This document shows, piece after piece, positions 51,658 through 60,625 of a stretch of 64,000 nt of DNA. Source of the stretch: JAOUGY01 sp963825585 (lineage in GTDB: Bacteria > Actinomycetota > Acidimicrobiia > Spongiisociales > ZC4RG35); the NCBI GenBank assembly GCA_963825585.1, contig CAWGTX010000010.1, positions 1 through 64,000 on the forward strand. The letters are read 5' to 3'. Every line of letters starts with the position of its first letter. Position 1 is the stretch's first letter. Below the pieces are notes generated by a model that had not been told where the DNA came from, made no database searches, and saw only the letters and a list, made by a program, of their open reading frames with translations. Made by a program: the position numbers and the translations under genes.

Positions 51658-52425
51658 ATGACGACCTCATCGCTGCGCGTCATGGAGTCAAACGCCCGCA
51701 GGTACCGGCACACCTGGCGGGCGTCGGTCTTCACCAGTTTCGTCAACCCGGTGCTGTTGCTGGCCGCCATGGGCCTCGGTCTCGGCTCTCTGATCGAGGA
51801 CGGCGCCGGTCCCGGAGGGCTTCCCTACCTGCAGTTCCTGGCGCCGGGGCTGTTGGCCGCCACCGCCATGCAGACCGCAGCCGGCGAGTCCAGCTTCTCG
51901 GTCATGGCGGGCATCAAATGGGTGAAGAGCTACGACGCCGCGCTCGCCACACCCGTGTCGGTGGGTGACCTGCTGACCGGGCAGCTTGCGTGGACGATGG
52001 TACGTGTCGTGCAGGTGAGCGTGGTGTTCGCCATCGTCGAGATCGCATTCGACGCGGTGAGCTGGACCGGAGGGCTCGCTGGCGTGGTGCCCGCCGTGAT
52101 CACCGGAGCCGCCTTTGCCACGCTCATCACCTGGTACACGGTGCGGCTCGAGAACGACGCCGGACTCGCCAACCTGTTCCGATTCGGGATCGTGCCCCTG
52201 TTCCTGTTCTCGGGCACGTTCTTCCCGATCTCACAGCTCCCCGGTTGGCTCCAACCACTCGCCATCCTGACCCCGTTGTGGCACGGGGTGGAGTGGGCGC
52301 GCACGTGGGCGCTGGGTATCGAGTCGCCATGGCCTTGGTGGGGACATGCCGCTTTCCTGATCGCCGTCACCGTGGCGGGTTGGTTCATGGCGCGTCGTTC
52401 CCTGGCACGCAGGATGATCCGATGA
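51658..52425 (+). CDS. ABC-2 type permease, first subunit
   Basis: A 255-residue membrane protein with six helices of the NodJ/DrrB kind: FVNPVLLLAAMGLGLGSLIE, QFLAPGLLAATAMQTAAGES (conserved F-x-x-P-G), VVQVSVVFAIVEIAFDAVSW, VVPAVITGAAFATLITW and FRFGIVPLFLFSGTFFPI. Starts three bases after the ATPase stop and overlaps the next permease by four bases. Confidence 0.9.
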   Translation: MTTSSLRVMESNARRYRHTWRASVFTSFVNPVLLLAAMGLGLGSLIEDGAGPGGLPYLQFLAPGLLAATAMQTAAGESSFSVMAGIKWVKSYDAALATPVSVGDLLTGQLAWTMVRVVQVSVVFAIVEIAFDAVSWTGGLAGVVPAVITGAAFATLITWYTVRLENDAGLANLFRFGIVPLFLFSGTFFPISQLPGWLQPLAILTPLWHGVEWARTWALGIESPWPWWGHAAFLIAVTVAGWFMARRSLARRMIR

Positions 52426-53231
52426 CGGCCCCCACCCTCAACGCCCGGGTCATGCCTCCTGCCCTGTTTGGTGGGCTGAAGGCGCACCGGGTGCTCGAAC
52501 GGAACCTGATGGTGGGGCGCCGCAACTGGATGCTGCTGCTGTCGGGGTTCTTCGAACCGGTCTTCTACCTGTTCTCGATCGGAGTGGGTGTCGGTCAATT
52601 GGTCGGCAGCCTCGTCGTCGACGGGCGAACGGTGTCGTACGCCGCCTTCGTGGCCCCGGCACTGCTCGCCTCGTCGGCCATGAACGGCGCCGTTTTCGAG
52701 TCGACCATGAACATCTTCTTCAAGCTCAAGTGGGGCAAGGTCTACGACGCCATGCTGGCCACCCCACTCCGACCGGTCGACATCGCCGCCGGCGAAATCG
52801 GATACTCGCTGCTGAGAGGCGGGATCTACGCAGTCGGGTTCATGGTGGTGATGGTCGCATTCGGTCTGGCCGAGTCGTGGTGGGCGATCATGGCTATCCC
52901 CGCCGCGCTCCTGATCGGCTTCGCCTTCGCAGCCGTGGGCATGGCCGCCACCACCTTCATGCGGAGCTGGCAGGATTTCGATCTCGTGCAACTGGTGACG
53001 CTGCCCCTGTTCCTGTTCTCGGCGACGTTCTATCCGCTCGATGTCTATCCCCCGGCCCTGCAGAACATCGCCCGCATCTCGCCGCTCTATCACGGCGTCG
53101 AGCTGATCCGTGCCTTCACCCTCGGCAGCTTCGATTGGAGCTTGCTGGGCCACGCCACTTTCCTCGTGGTGATGGGGGCGATCGGGCTGACGATCGCAGG
53201 CCGGCGACTCGAAGGGCTGTTGCTGAAGTAG
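52422..53231 (+). CDS. ABC-2 type permease, second subunit
   Basis: A 269-residue relative of the preceding gene, again with six helices (LLSGFFEPVFYLFSIGVGVG; FVAPALLASSAMNGAVFEST; FVDLVQ-like loop FDLVQLVTLPLFLFSATFYP). The two permeases probably form a heterodimer with two copies of the ATPase. ATG at 52422 overlaps the previous stop (ATGA); an in-frame start further upstream lies inside the first permease and was not used. Confidence 0.9.
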   Translation: MTAPTLNARVMPPALFGGLKAHRVLERNLMVGRRNWMLLLSGFFEPVFYLFSIGVGVGQLVGSLVVDGRTVSYAAFVAPALLASSAMNGAVFESTMNIFFKLKWGKVYDAMLATPLRPVDIAAGEIGYSLLRGGIYAVGFMVVMVAFGLAESWWAIMAIPAALLIGFAFAAVGMAATTFMRSWQDFDLVQLVTLPLFLFSATFYPLDVYPPALQNIARISPLYHGVELIRAFTLGSFDWSLLGHATFLVVMGAIGLTIAGRRLEGLLLK

Positions 53232-53320
53232 AGGAAGGCAGAGGGAGGCAGAACGCAGAACGCAGAAGGCAGAACGCCCAGAAAGTACAACGTACAACGT
53301 AGAACGTACAACGTACCGAA
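53232..53320. repeat. Short direct repeats (AACGCAGA / AACGTACA units)
   Basis: Directly after the permease stop: GGCAGAGGGAGGCAGAACGC, then AACGCAGAACGCAGAAGGC, then GTACAACGTACAACGTAG and further AACGTAC units. The first type recurs at about 53472-53501 and the second type resembles 33183 and 39311. No protein is encoded. Confidence 0.75.
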
Positions 53321-53391
53321 CCGGGTACCCGGCCGCCGCTGACCCTCAACCGTCGGGTTGTGCACGTGGCAACGGCCAACGCAAAGGACCT

Positions 53392-53610
53392 CCACACCCC
53401 CGGCCAAGCACGAACGCACTCCGCCGCCAGCCGCCGGCGGGGGGTCGAAGGGGGGTCGTCCCCCCTGGGCACAGAACGCAGAACGCAGAAGGCAGAACGC
53501 CCAGAAACGTGGCAAACGACACGGACCGTACCGCCACACCCCCGGCCAAGCACGAACGCACTCCGCCGCCAGCCCCGGCGGGGGGTCGAAGGGGGGTCGT
53601 CCCCCCTGGG
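53392..53610. repeat. Duplicated 77-78 bp module with hairpins
   Basis: Two near-identical copies, 53392-53469 and 53534-53610, of a unit beginning CCACACCCCCGGCCAAGCAC and ending GGGGGGTCGTCCCCCCTGGG. The end contains nested stems (GGGGGG-TCGT-CCCCCC). Between the copies lies an AACGCAGA-type run. The last 15 bases recur once more at about 53616-53630. This fills the gap before the E1 genes. Confidence 0.8.
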
Positions 53611-53682
53611 GATAGTCGTCCCCCCCTGGGCATGGCAGCAACCCCCTTCCGATGGTCAGGCTCGTGAGTAGCCTTCCTCTCC

Positions 53683-54642
53683 ATGCTCACGCCGCGATTC
53701 CGCACCGACATGTATGCATGGATGAGCCTGACGCGGGCCTTCGACGAGACCATGGTGGCGATGTGGAAGTCGGGTCGGGGGCTGGGTGGCACCTTCAGCC
53801 AGCGCGGCCACGAGGCGATCTCGGTGGGGGTTGGAATGGCGATGGGCCCCGATGACGTCGGCACCCCGATGCACCGGGATCTCGGCACCTACCTGGTCCG
53901 GGGGATGGCGCCGGAGCGGATCTTCGGCAACCTGTTGGGCCGATCGACGGGACCCAGTCAGGGCCGAGACTCCAACCTGCACGGCATGGGCGATCTCTCG
54001 CTCGGCATCATCGGCTTCATCAGTCACATCCCCCAGGCGCTACCCACGGCCCTGGGTGTGGCCATGGCGTTCCGCTACCGCTCAGAGCCGCGGGTGGCGG
54101 TGACGTTCGTCGGAGACGGCGGCACCACCGCCGGGCCGTTTCACGAAGTCCTCAACATGGCGTCGCTGTGGCATGCGCCCCTGGTGACCATCGTCGAGAA
54201 CAACCGGTACGCCTATTCGACGCCACTCGACCAGCAGATGGGTTCGGCCGATTTCGTCGCCAAGGCCGAAGCCAACGGCGTGCGCGGTGTGGTGGTCGAC
54301 GGCAACGACGTGGAGGCCGTGTACGTCACCACCCGGAGCGCCATCGAAGGCGCCCGGTCCGGTGCCGGCCCCACGCTCATCCAGGCCGATACGATGCGGA
54401 TGCTGGGCCATGCGATTCACGACGGCGCCGAATACGTGCCGGCTGAACTGTTGGCCGAATGGGAGCTGAGGGATCCCCTGACGGCGCACCGGAGTCGGCT
54501 CCTGGCCGAAGGAGTCGCCACGCCCGCGGCCCTCGACTCTCTCGACACCGCCGCACGGGCTCGGGTGGCCGAAGCCGTGGCCGCCGCCGAAACCGCTCCG
54601 TTCCCCGACCCGGACACGGTCACAGACGGGGTGTACGCATGA
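53683..54642 (+). CDS. 2-oxoacid dehydrogenase E1, alpha subunit
   Basis: A 319-residue TPP-dependent subunit of the pyruvate/branched-chain 2-oxoacid/acetoin dehydrogenase kind. Seen: SQRGHEAISVGVGMAM, MHRDLGTYLVRGM, GDLSLGIIGFISHIPQALPT, TPP/Mg motif FVGDGGTTAGPFHEVLNMAS with ENNRYAYSTP. It decarboxylates a 2-oxoacid and hands the acyl group to an E2 lipoyl protein, which is not in the window. The substrate cannot be fixed from this. Followed with a 4-base overlap by E1-beta. Confidence 0.9.
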   Translation: MLTPRFRTDMYAWMSLTRAFDETMVAMWKSGRGLGGTFSQRGHEAISVGVGMAMGPDDVGTPMHRDLGTYLVRGMAPERIFGNLLGRSTGPSQGRDSNLHGMGDLSLGIIGFISHIPQALPTALGVAMAFRYRSEPRVAVTFVGDGGTTAGPFHEVLNMASLWHAPLVTIVENNRYAYSTPLDQQMGSADFVAKAEANGVRGVVVDGNDVEAVYVTTRSAIEGARSGAGPTLIQADTMRMLGHAIHDGAEYVPAELLAEWELRDPLTAHRSRLLAEGVATPAALDSLDTAARARVAEAVAAAETAPFPDPDTVTDGVYA

Positions 54643-55661
54643 GCAACGAGAACTTCGGTTTCTCCGATCAGCCCGCTCCCGAGGGCCGCCTCTTGACGTA
54701 TCTGGAGGCGATCGCCGAATCCATCGCCCAGGAAATGGACCGCGATCCGGACGTCCTGGTGCTGGGCGAGGACGTGGGGGGCGACTTCGGCGGTGCTTTC
54801 AAGGTCACCAAGGGCCTGGCAGCCCGCTTCGGCGACCACCGGGTGCTCAACACGCCCATCGCCGAGTTGAGCTTCACCGGCATGGCCACCGGCATGGCAC
54901 TCATGGGATTGCGACCGATCATCGAGATGCAGTTCGCCGATTTCATCTCCACCGCCTTCGACTCGATCGTGCAGTTCGCCGCCACAACCCACTACCGCTG
55001 GGGCGGCGCCGTGCCATGGGTGGTACGGGCGCCCTCCGACGGTGGTATCCGCTCGGGCCCCTACCACTCCCAGAACCCCGAAGCCTGGTTCGTGCACACA
55101 CCGGGACTGAAGGTCGTGGCCCCCGCCACACCCGCCGACGCCAAGGGGCTGTTGGCCGCGGCAGTACGCGACGACAACCCGGTCATCTACTTCGAGTCCA
55201 AGCCGCTCTACCGGTCGTCCAAGGAGTACGTGCCCGAAGGCGAGCACATGGTCGAACTGGGCAAGGCCGCCTTCCGCCGCCGAGGAGCCGATCTGACGAT
55301 CATCACCTACGGCGCCATGCTGCGCGAGTGCCTTACCGCCGCCGAGAGTCTCGCCGCCGACGGCATCGAGGCCACCGTCCTGGACCTGCGCACCCTCAAG
55401 CCGCTCGACACCACCGCCATCCTCGAATCCGCTGCCGCCACCGGCAAAGTGGTCATTGCCCACGCCGCCAACCGCCTCGCCGGCGTCGGCGCCGAAGTCG
55501 CCGCCCTGATCGCCGAGGAAGCATTCGATTCGCTCGACGGCCCCGTCATGCGGGTCGGCGCCCTCGACACCCCCGTGCCATTCAGCCCCCCGCTGGAGGA
55601 CGCCCACCGCCCCAACGCCACCAAGGTCGAAGCGGCGGCCAGGCGCCTGGCGGCGTACTGA
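54639..55661 (+). CDS. 2-oxoacid dehydrogenase E1, beta subunit
   Basis: A 340-residue subunit: LLTYLEAIAESIAQEMDRDP, VLGEDVGGDFGGAFKVTKGL, NTPIAELSFTGMATGMALMG (with the conserved Glu that activates TPP), and the C-terminal transketolase domain (ADLTIITYGAMLRECL; EATVLDLRTLKPLDTTAILE; NRLAGVGAEVAALIAEEAFD). Complete, in contrast to the fragment at 23819-24175. ATG at 54639 overlaps the alpha stop. Confidence 0.92.
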   Translation: MSNENFGFSDQPAPEGRLLTYLEAIAESIAQEMDRDPDVLVLGEDVGGDFGGAFKVTKGLAARFGDHRVLNTPIAELSFTGMATGMALMGLRPIIEMQFADFISTAFDSIVQFAATTHYRWGGAVPWVVRAPSDGGIRSGPYHSQNPEAWFVHTPGLKVVAPATPADAKGLLAAAVRDDNPVIYFESKPLYRSSKEYVPEGEHMVELGKAAFRRRGADLTIITYGAMLRECLTAAESLAADGIEATVLDLRTLKPLDTTAILESAAATGKVVIAHAANRLAGVGAEVAALIAEEAFDSLDGPVMRVGALDTPVPFSPPLEDAHRPNATKVEAAARRLAAY

Positions 55662-55669
55662 GAACACTC

Positions 55670-55952
55670 TTGTCCCCCTCGAGCTTGCGAGAGGGGGAAG
55701 GAACACTCTTGTCCCCCTCGAGCTTGCGAGAGGGGGAAGGGGCCCCCGTGAGGAACGAGCGGGGTAGGGGGGGCCTATCCCTCGCGAGCATGATGACGCG
55801 TTCCGGAACGCGTGTGAGTTCATCTCGCGGGCTCTCAACCCCCCTACCCCGCTCCTTCGTCGCGGGGGCCCCTTCCCCCACTGCGTGGGGGACAAAGCTT
55901 CTGCGTTCTGGCTGGCAGCTGGTAGCTGGAAGCTGGGAGCTGCCGGCTGGCC
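55670..55952. repeat. Composite repeat: two type-A hairpins, one inverted module, GCTGG repeats
   Basis: Two type-A hairpins (55670-55699, 55709-55739), then the 562-888-type module in reverse orientation, ending with CCCCCACTGCGTGGGGGACA (about 55874-55893), then short GCTGG repeats (GGCTGGCAGCTGGTAGCTGG and GAAGCTGGGAGCTGCC, about 55910-55943) whose ends GGCAGCT/AGCTGCC can pair. This is an uninterrupted copy of the IS1380 target module. It fills the gap after the E1 genes; no gene is seen. Confidence 0.85.
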
Positions 55953-55994
55953 TTCTTCCCCGGTCCAACTACGGTTCGGTGTACACCACAGAAA

Positions 55995-56408
55995 GTGCGC
56001 TTCATGCCTGGCACCGGCGACACCGTCAGCGTTCATTACACCGGCACACTCGATGATGGCACCGAGTTCGACTCGTCGAGGGGGCGCGAGCCGCTCACCT
56101 TCGAGATGGGGGCCGGGCAACTCATCTCCGGTTTCGAGGCCGCGGTCACCGGGTTGGAGGTGGGGGAATCCACCACGGTGCGGCTCGACCCGGCGCGGGC
56201 GTACGGAGAGCCGATGCCGGAGTTGATGATGGAGGTCCCCTCGGAACACGCCCCCGATGGCCTGACCGTGGGCGACATGGTCATGCTGGGCAACGGCGCC
56301 CAGGCGGTCGTGGTTGGTCTCGACACCGACACGGTCACCATCGACGCCAACCACCCGTTGGCGGGACAGGCGTTGACGTTCCACATCGAACTCGTCTCGA
56401 TCGACTGA
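55995..56408 (+). CDS. FKBP-type peptidyl-prolyl isomerase, SlyD-like
   Basis: A 137-residue FKBP with an inserted flap domain: DTVSVHYTGTLDDGTEFDSS, PLTFEMGAGQLISGFEAAVT, LDPARAYGEP, insert MEVPSEHAPDGLTVGDMVML and closing HPLAGQALTFHIELVSID. It speeds proline isomerisation and acts as a chaperone in the cytoplasm. The His-rich metal tail of E. coli SlyD is absent. GTG at 55995 lies seven bases after TACACC (leaderless type); the ATG at 56004 is the alternative. Confidence 0.92.
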   Translation: MRFMPGTGDTVSVHYTGTLDDGTEFDSSRGREPLTFEMGAGQLISGFEAAVTGLEVGESTTVRLDPARAYGEPMPELMMEVPSEHAPDGLTVGDMVMLGNGAQAVVVGLDTDTVTIDANHPLAGQALTFHIELVSID

Positions 56409-56418
56409 TCGAACCAAC

Positions 56419-56970
56419 ATGTCGCGCATCGCCTACCTGTACTTGCGACTGCGCGGCTGGGAGTTCATCGGGAAACGCCCGACGCAGCGGAAGTTCGTGG
56501 CGATCGGCGCACCGCACACCTGCAACTTCGACTTCATCGCCTCCCTGGCGGTGTCACACCGGTTCGCGTTCAAGGCATCGTTCATCGGCAAGCACACGCT
56601 CTTCAAGCCACCGTTCGGGGCGCTGATGCGAAAGCTCGGGGGGATACCGGTCCGGCGGGACGCTGGACAGGGCACGGTCGAACAGGTGGTGGCGGCCTAT
56701 GCGGCCGCCGACGACCTGGTGATCATGATTGCGCCCGAGGGCACTCGCGGCCCCGCCGGCCACTGGCGGAGCGGGTTCCACGCCATCGCCACCGCCGCCG
56801 GGCTGCCGATAGCCCCGTGCTTCGTGGACTATCCGAACAAACGGATCGGAGTCGGGCCCGTGCTCCACCCAACCGCCGACCGGGACGCCGACATGACGGT
56901 GTTGGCAGCCTTCTACTCCGACAAGAGCGGGGCACACCCGCAGAACCAGGCACCGGTGAAGCTCGGCTGA
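56419..56970 (+). CDS. PlsC-like acyltransferase
   Basis: A 183-residue protein of the lysophosphatidate-acyltransferase family: VAIGAPHTCNFDFIASLAVS carries the H-x4-D site, GALMRKLGGIPVRRD and MIAPEGTRGPAGHWRSGFH the acceptor-phosphate motif. It is shorter than typical PlsC and has no membrane anchor, like the soluble 1-acylglycerol-3-phosphate acyltransferase relatives of about 180-200 residues. Starts 11 bases after the FKBP gene. Confidence 0.88.
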   Translation: MSRIAYLYLRLRGWEFIGKRPTQRKFVAIGAPHTCNFDFIASLAVSHRFAFKASFIGKHTLFKPPFGALMRKLGGIPVRRDAGQGTVEQVVAAYAAADDLVIMIAPEGTRGPAGHWRSGFHAIATAAGLPIAPCFVDYPNKRIGVGPVLHPTADRDADMTVLAAFYSDKSGAHPQNQAPVKLG

Positions 56971-57020
56971 AGGCCCGTGGCGGTGTCGAGTGACGGCCAC
57001 CCAGCGCCTACTATCGGCCC

Positions 57021-59315
57021 ATGACCACACCCGACATGCCCGGGGGTTCCTTCCTGGGCGCTGCCGTGAAGCGTGCCGAAGATCCCAGATTCATCCGAGG
57101 ACAAGGGCAGTACATGGAAGACATCCACCTCGGCGGCGAGGTGTGGATGGTCCCGGTCCGATCCCAGGTGCCACACGGCGTGATCGTGGCGGTGGACACC
57201 GACGAGGCACGCACCATGCCGGGGGTGATCGGGGTGTACGGACCCGCCGATCTGCCCGGTACCATGCCGATCGACTTCGCAGGCCAGACCGATGCCACCC
57301 GGGTGAAGCTCGTCACGTCCGATCACGTCCGGTACGTGGGTGACATCGTGGCGGTGGTGGTCGCAGAGACCGAGCGACAGGCCGCCGACGCCGCAGCCGT
57401 CGTCTGGCTCGACGTGGATCCGCTACCGGTGGTGGCCACCGTGCTCGAAGCGGTTGCGGAAGGCGCTCCCATCCTCTTCCCCGAGCACGGCAGCAACGTC
57501 GCCACGTCGGTGGACCTCGACTCGCCCGACGCCCTCGACGGCGCCGACGTGATCGTGAGCGCCACCATCGTCAACCAACGGGTGGCGGCGGTGCCGCTCG
57601 AAACCAACAACGCCCTCGCCATCCCCGACGGCGACGGTGTTGACGTGCGTATCGGAGCCCAACAGGTCCATGCCGCCCGCAACTCGATCTCGACCGCCCT
57701 CGAGCTGGACCGCTCGAAGGTGCGGGTTCGAGTGCCGGACATGGGTGGCGGCTTCGGCGCCAAGATCTACACCTACCGCGAGCACGCCATCTGCGCCGCT
57801 CTGGCGATGATGCTGGCGCGCCCGGTCCGGTGGAACGAGAGCCGCACCGAGAACATGATCGCCATGAACCACGGGCGAGCGCAGCACCACCGGGTCCAGC
57901 TGGGTGCCAAGCGCGACGGCACCATCGTCGGCATGAAGCTCGATGTGCTCCAGGACTGCGGGGCCTACCCGTTGTTCGGAGCCATGATGGCCTTCTTCAC
58001 GAAGCGCATGTCTTCAGGTCCGTACACCATCCCCCGGATCGACTACCACTCGCGCAGCGTCGTCACCAACACCACACCGGTCCACGCCTACCGCGGTGCC
58101 GGCCGCCCCGAGGCGACCGTCACGCTGGAACGGATGATGGACATGCTCGCCGCCGAGCTGGGCATGGACCCGGCCGAGGTTCGACGACGCAACCTCCAGA
58201 CCGCCGACGCCTTTCCGTGGGTGACCGCCACCGGCGAGCGCTACGACACCGGCGACTACCACGCCGCCCTCGAGCTCGCCCTGTCGAAGGCCGGGTACAC
58301 CGAGCTTCGCAAGGATCAGGCGGAACGCCGCGGCCGTGGCGACCGGGTCCAGCTCGGCATCGGCATCGGCAGCTACGTGGAAGTGACCGCGCCGGGAAAC
58401 CGGAAGGATTGGGGGGCGGTGGAGGTCCACGACGACGGATCCGCCACCGTGTACAGCGGGGCGGTCTCGCACGGGCACAGCCACGAGACGACCTTCCCGG
58501 TGCTGGCCTCACGCATACTGGGGATTCCGGCCGAGCGGATCAGCATGGTTCAGGCCGACACCTCCCTGATCCAGCGGGGAGGCGGAACCATGGGTTCGAG
58601 ATCGTTGCAGATGGCCGGCTCGGCCATTCACCGCTCGAGCGAAGGGCTGCTCGACAAGGCTCGCCGAATGGTGGCCCACCTCAGCGAGGCATCGGCGGAA
58701 GATGTTGTGCTGTTCGAGGACGGCCGACTCGGCGTTGCCGGAGTCCCGGGAAGCGGATACACATGGGCTCAGCTGGCGACGCTCAGCACCGACCCGGCCA
58801 ACCTCCCCGACGACATGGAACCCGGTCTCCGGGCCGAGCACACCTACGACCAGGAGCACTCCAGCGTGCCGTTCGGGACCCACGTCTCGGTGGCCGAGGT
58901 CGATACCGAGACCGGCGAGGTCCGGTTGCTCCGACACGTCGCCGTCGACGATGCCGGCACCGTGGTCAACCTGATGGTGCTCGATGGTCAGATCCACGGC
59001 GGCATCGCTCAGGGCATCGGTCAGGCACTCTACGAGGAAGTTCGCTACGACGCCGACGCCAACCCCATCACCACCAACCTGACGGGGTATCTGCTGCCCA
59101 CGGCGGGCACCCTACCCAACTACGAACTGGCACACACCTGCACACCGTCGACGTCGAACCCGCTCGGTGTCAAGGGTGTGGGCGAAGCGGGCACCGTCGG
59201 TTCCACACCGGCGGTGTACGGGGCTGTGCTCGACGCCGTCGCCCACCTGGGGGTCGGACACCTGGACATGCCGCTCACACCGGCCAAGATCTGGTCGGCC
59301 CTCCAGGCAGGTTGA
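57021..59315 (+). CDS. Molybdenum hydroxylase large subunit (CoxL-like, form II)
   Basis: A 764-residue xanthine dehydrogenase/CO dehydrogenase-type molybdopterin subunit: KRAEDPRFIRGQGQYMEDI, HVRYVGDIVAVVVAE, MGGGFGAKIYTYREH, HAYRGAGRPEATVTLERMMD and the catalytic Glu in GVKGVGEAGTVGS. The loop AYRGAGR, not AYRCSFR, marks form II, so CO oxidation should not be assumed. The medium (FAD) and small (2Fe-2S) subunits normally beside it are absent. TACTAT six bases before the ATG indicates a leaderless start. Confidence 0.9.
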   Translation: MTTPDMPGGSFLGAAVKRAEDPRFIRGQGQYMEDIHLGGEVWMVPVRSQVPHGVIVAVDTDEARTMPGVIGVYGPADLPGTMPIDFAGQTDATRVKLVTSDHVRYVGDIVAVVVAETERQAADAAAVVWLDVDPLPVVATVLEAVAEGAPILFPEHGSNVATSVDLDSPDALDGADVIVSATIVNQRVAAVPLETNNALAIPDGDGVDVRIGAQQVHAARNSISTALELDRSKVRVRVPDMGGGFGAKIYTYREHAICAALAMMLARPVRWNESRTENMIAMNHGRAQHHRVQLGAKRDGTIVGMKLDVLQDCGAYPLFGAMMAFFTKRMSSGPYTIPRIDYHSRSVVTNTTPVHAYRGAGRPEATVTLERMMDMLAAELGMDPAEVRRRNLQTADAFPWVTATGERYDTGDYHAALELALSKAGYTELRKDQAERRGRGDRVQLGIGIGSYVEVTAPGNRKDWGAVEVHDDGSATVYSGAVSHGHSHETTFPVLASRILGIPAERISMVQADTSLIQRGGGTMGSRSLQMAGSAIHRSSEGLLDKARRMVAHLSEASAEDVVLFEDGRLGVAGVPGSGYTWAQLATLSTDPANLPDDMEPGLRAEHTYDQEHSSVPFGTHVSVAEVDTETGEVRLLRHVAVDDAGTVVNLMVLDGQIHGGIAQGIGQALYEEVRYDADANPITTNLTGYLLPTAGTLPNYELAHTCTPSTSNPLGVKGVGEAGTVGSTPAVYGAVLDAVAHLGVGHLDMPLTPAKIWSALQAG

Positions 59316-59354
59316 CGCGGCGACGTCGGGGTAGCCACAATCACGTGACCACCG

Positions 59355-60611
59355 ATGGTCTTCGAACGCGATCTTCCCCTCATCCTCATCCTTGCCTGCG
59401 CCTTCGCGCTCTCGGTGTTCGTGGCAGCGGTCGAGACGGCATTCCTGCGAATGCCCGCGGTTCGGGTGGATGCGCTGGCGGCAGATGGCAACAGACGAGC
59501 CCAACTTCTCGCCGGGCTGGTGCACCGGTTGTCGGCGGTACTGAACTCGATCCTGCTGGCCGCCCTGCTCAGCCAGATCACGGCGGCGACCGTCGCCGGA
59601 ATCCTGGCCGACCGCTGGTTCGGTGCGGTGGGTGTCACCATCGCATCGGCCGTACTCACCATCGTGCTGTACATCTACGCCGAGGCCATCCCGAAAACGT
59701 ACGCCGTCCGCCACGCCGACCGCGTGGCACTCACGCTCGCCTACCCACTCGCCATCATGGAGTTCGTGCTTCGACCCATCACCCGGGTGCTGGTGTGGAT
59801 CGCCGACCTCCAGATGCCCGGTAAGGGGGTGATCACGTCCCCGACCGTCACCGAGGACGAACTGCGCATGCTGGCCGGACAGGCGGCCACCGAGGGCCAG
59901 ATCACGGGCGACGACCTGCAGTTCATCGAGCGGGCGTTCCGGGTGGGCGATCGTCAGGCCGACGACATCATGGTCCCCCGTGCCGACATCATCGCCGTGG
60001 CGGAGACAGCCAGCGTGGCCCACGCCCTCGACGTGATCCTGGAAGCCGGACACCGCCGACTGCCGGTCTTCGACCGCTCCGTGGAGAACATCACGGGGAT
60101 GGTGCGTCTGCGCGATCTGGTCCGGGTGCCCGAGGCCAAGCGCTCCGCCCTCGAGGTGGTGCGCCTCGCCGAGGAGCCGCTCGTCGTTCCAGAGTCGAAA
60201 CGGGTGCTGGATCTGCTGTCGGAGATGCAGGCCTCCGGAACACACTTGGCGATCGTGGTCGACGAGTACGGCGGTACCGCCGGTCTCGTGACGGTGGAGG
60301 ACATCGCCGAGGAGGTCCTCGGGTCCATCAGCGAGGACCCCACCTCCGACGAGATGGTGAAGCTGGCCGACGGGCACTGGATCATCGCCGGCGGCCTCCC
60401 CGTGGAGGACCTCGAGCCCGTGTTCGGCAGCGACCTCGATGATGTCGAATGGAACACGGCGGCCGGCCTGGTCCTCGGCCTCCTCGGCCGCATCCCGGAA
60501 GTTGGCGACGAAGTGGCGTACGGCGACCATGTGATGCGGGTGAAGACCATCCGCGGCCGGAGAATCACGCGGCTGGAGGTGCGGAGGAGCGGGACGGACC
60601 GTCGGCCCTGA
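59355..60611 (+). CDS. CNNM/CorC-type membrane protein with CBS pair
   Basis: A 418-residue protein: DUF21/CNNM transmembrane domain (four helices, 8-145; SVFVAAVETAFLRM, YAEAIPKTYAVRHADRVALT), CBS pair (DDIMVPRADIIAVAETASVA; HLAIVVDEYGGTAGLVTVED) and a C-terminal CorC_HlyC domain (DGHWIIAGGLPVEDLEPVFG). The family is linked with Mg2+/Co2+ transport. A single gene with a complete domain set. Confidence 0.92.
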   Translation: MVFERDLPLILILACAFALSVFVAAVETAFLRMPAVRVDALAADGNRRAQLLAGLVHRLSAVLNSILLAALLSQITAATVAGILADRWFGAVGVTIASAVLTIVLYIYAEAIPKTYAVRHADRVALTLAYPLAIMEFVLRPITRVLVWIADLQMPGKGVITSPTVTEDELRMLAGQAATEGQITGDDLQFIERAFRVGDRQADDIMVPRADIIAVAETASVAHALDVILEAGHRRLPVFDRSVENITGMVRLRDLVRVPEAKRSALEVVRLAEEPLVVPESKRVLDLLSEMQASGTHLAIVVDEYGGTAGLVTVEDIAEEVLGSISEDPTSDEMVKLADGHWIIAGGLPVEDLEPVFGSDLDDVEWNTAAGLVLGLLGRIPEVGDEVAYGDHVMRVKTIRGRRITRLEVRRSGTDRRP

Positions 60612-60625
60612 GCGCGGTCGCCGCC

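Noticed and set aside
57021..59315. Aerobic CO dehydrogenase
   Set aside because: The active-site loop is AYRGAGR and not AYRCSFR, and CoxM/CoxS are missing.
57830..59824. 664-codon plus-strand frame overlapping the Mo hydroxylase and the CNNM gene
   Set aside because: Arg/His/Pro-rich shadow of two well-supported genes in another frame.
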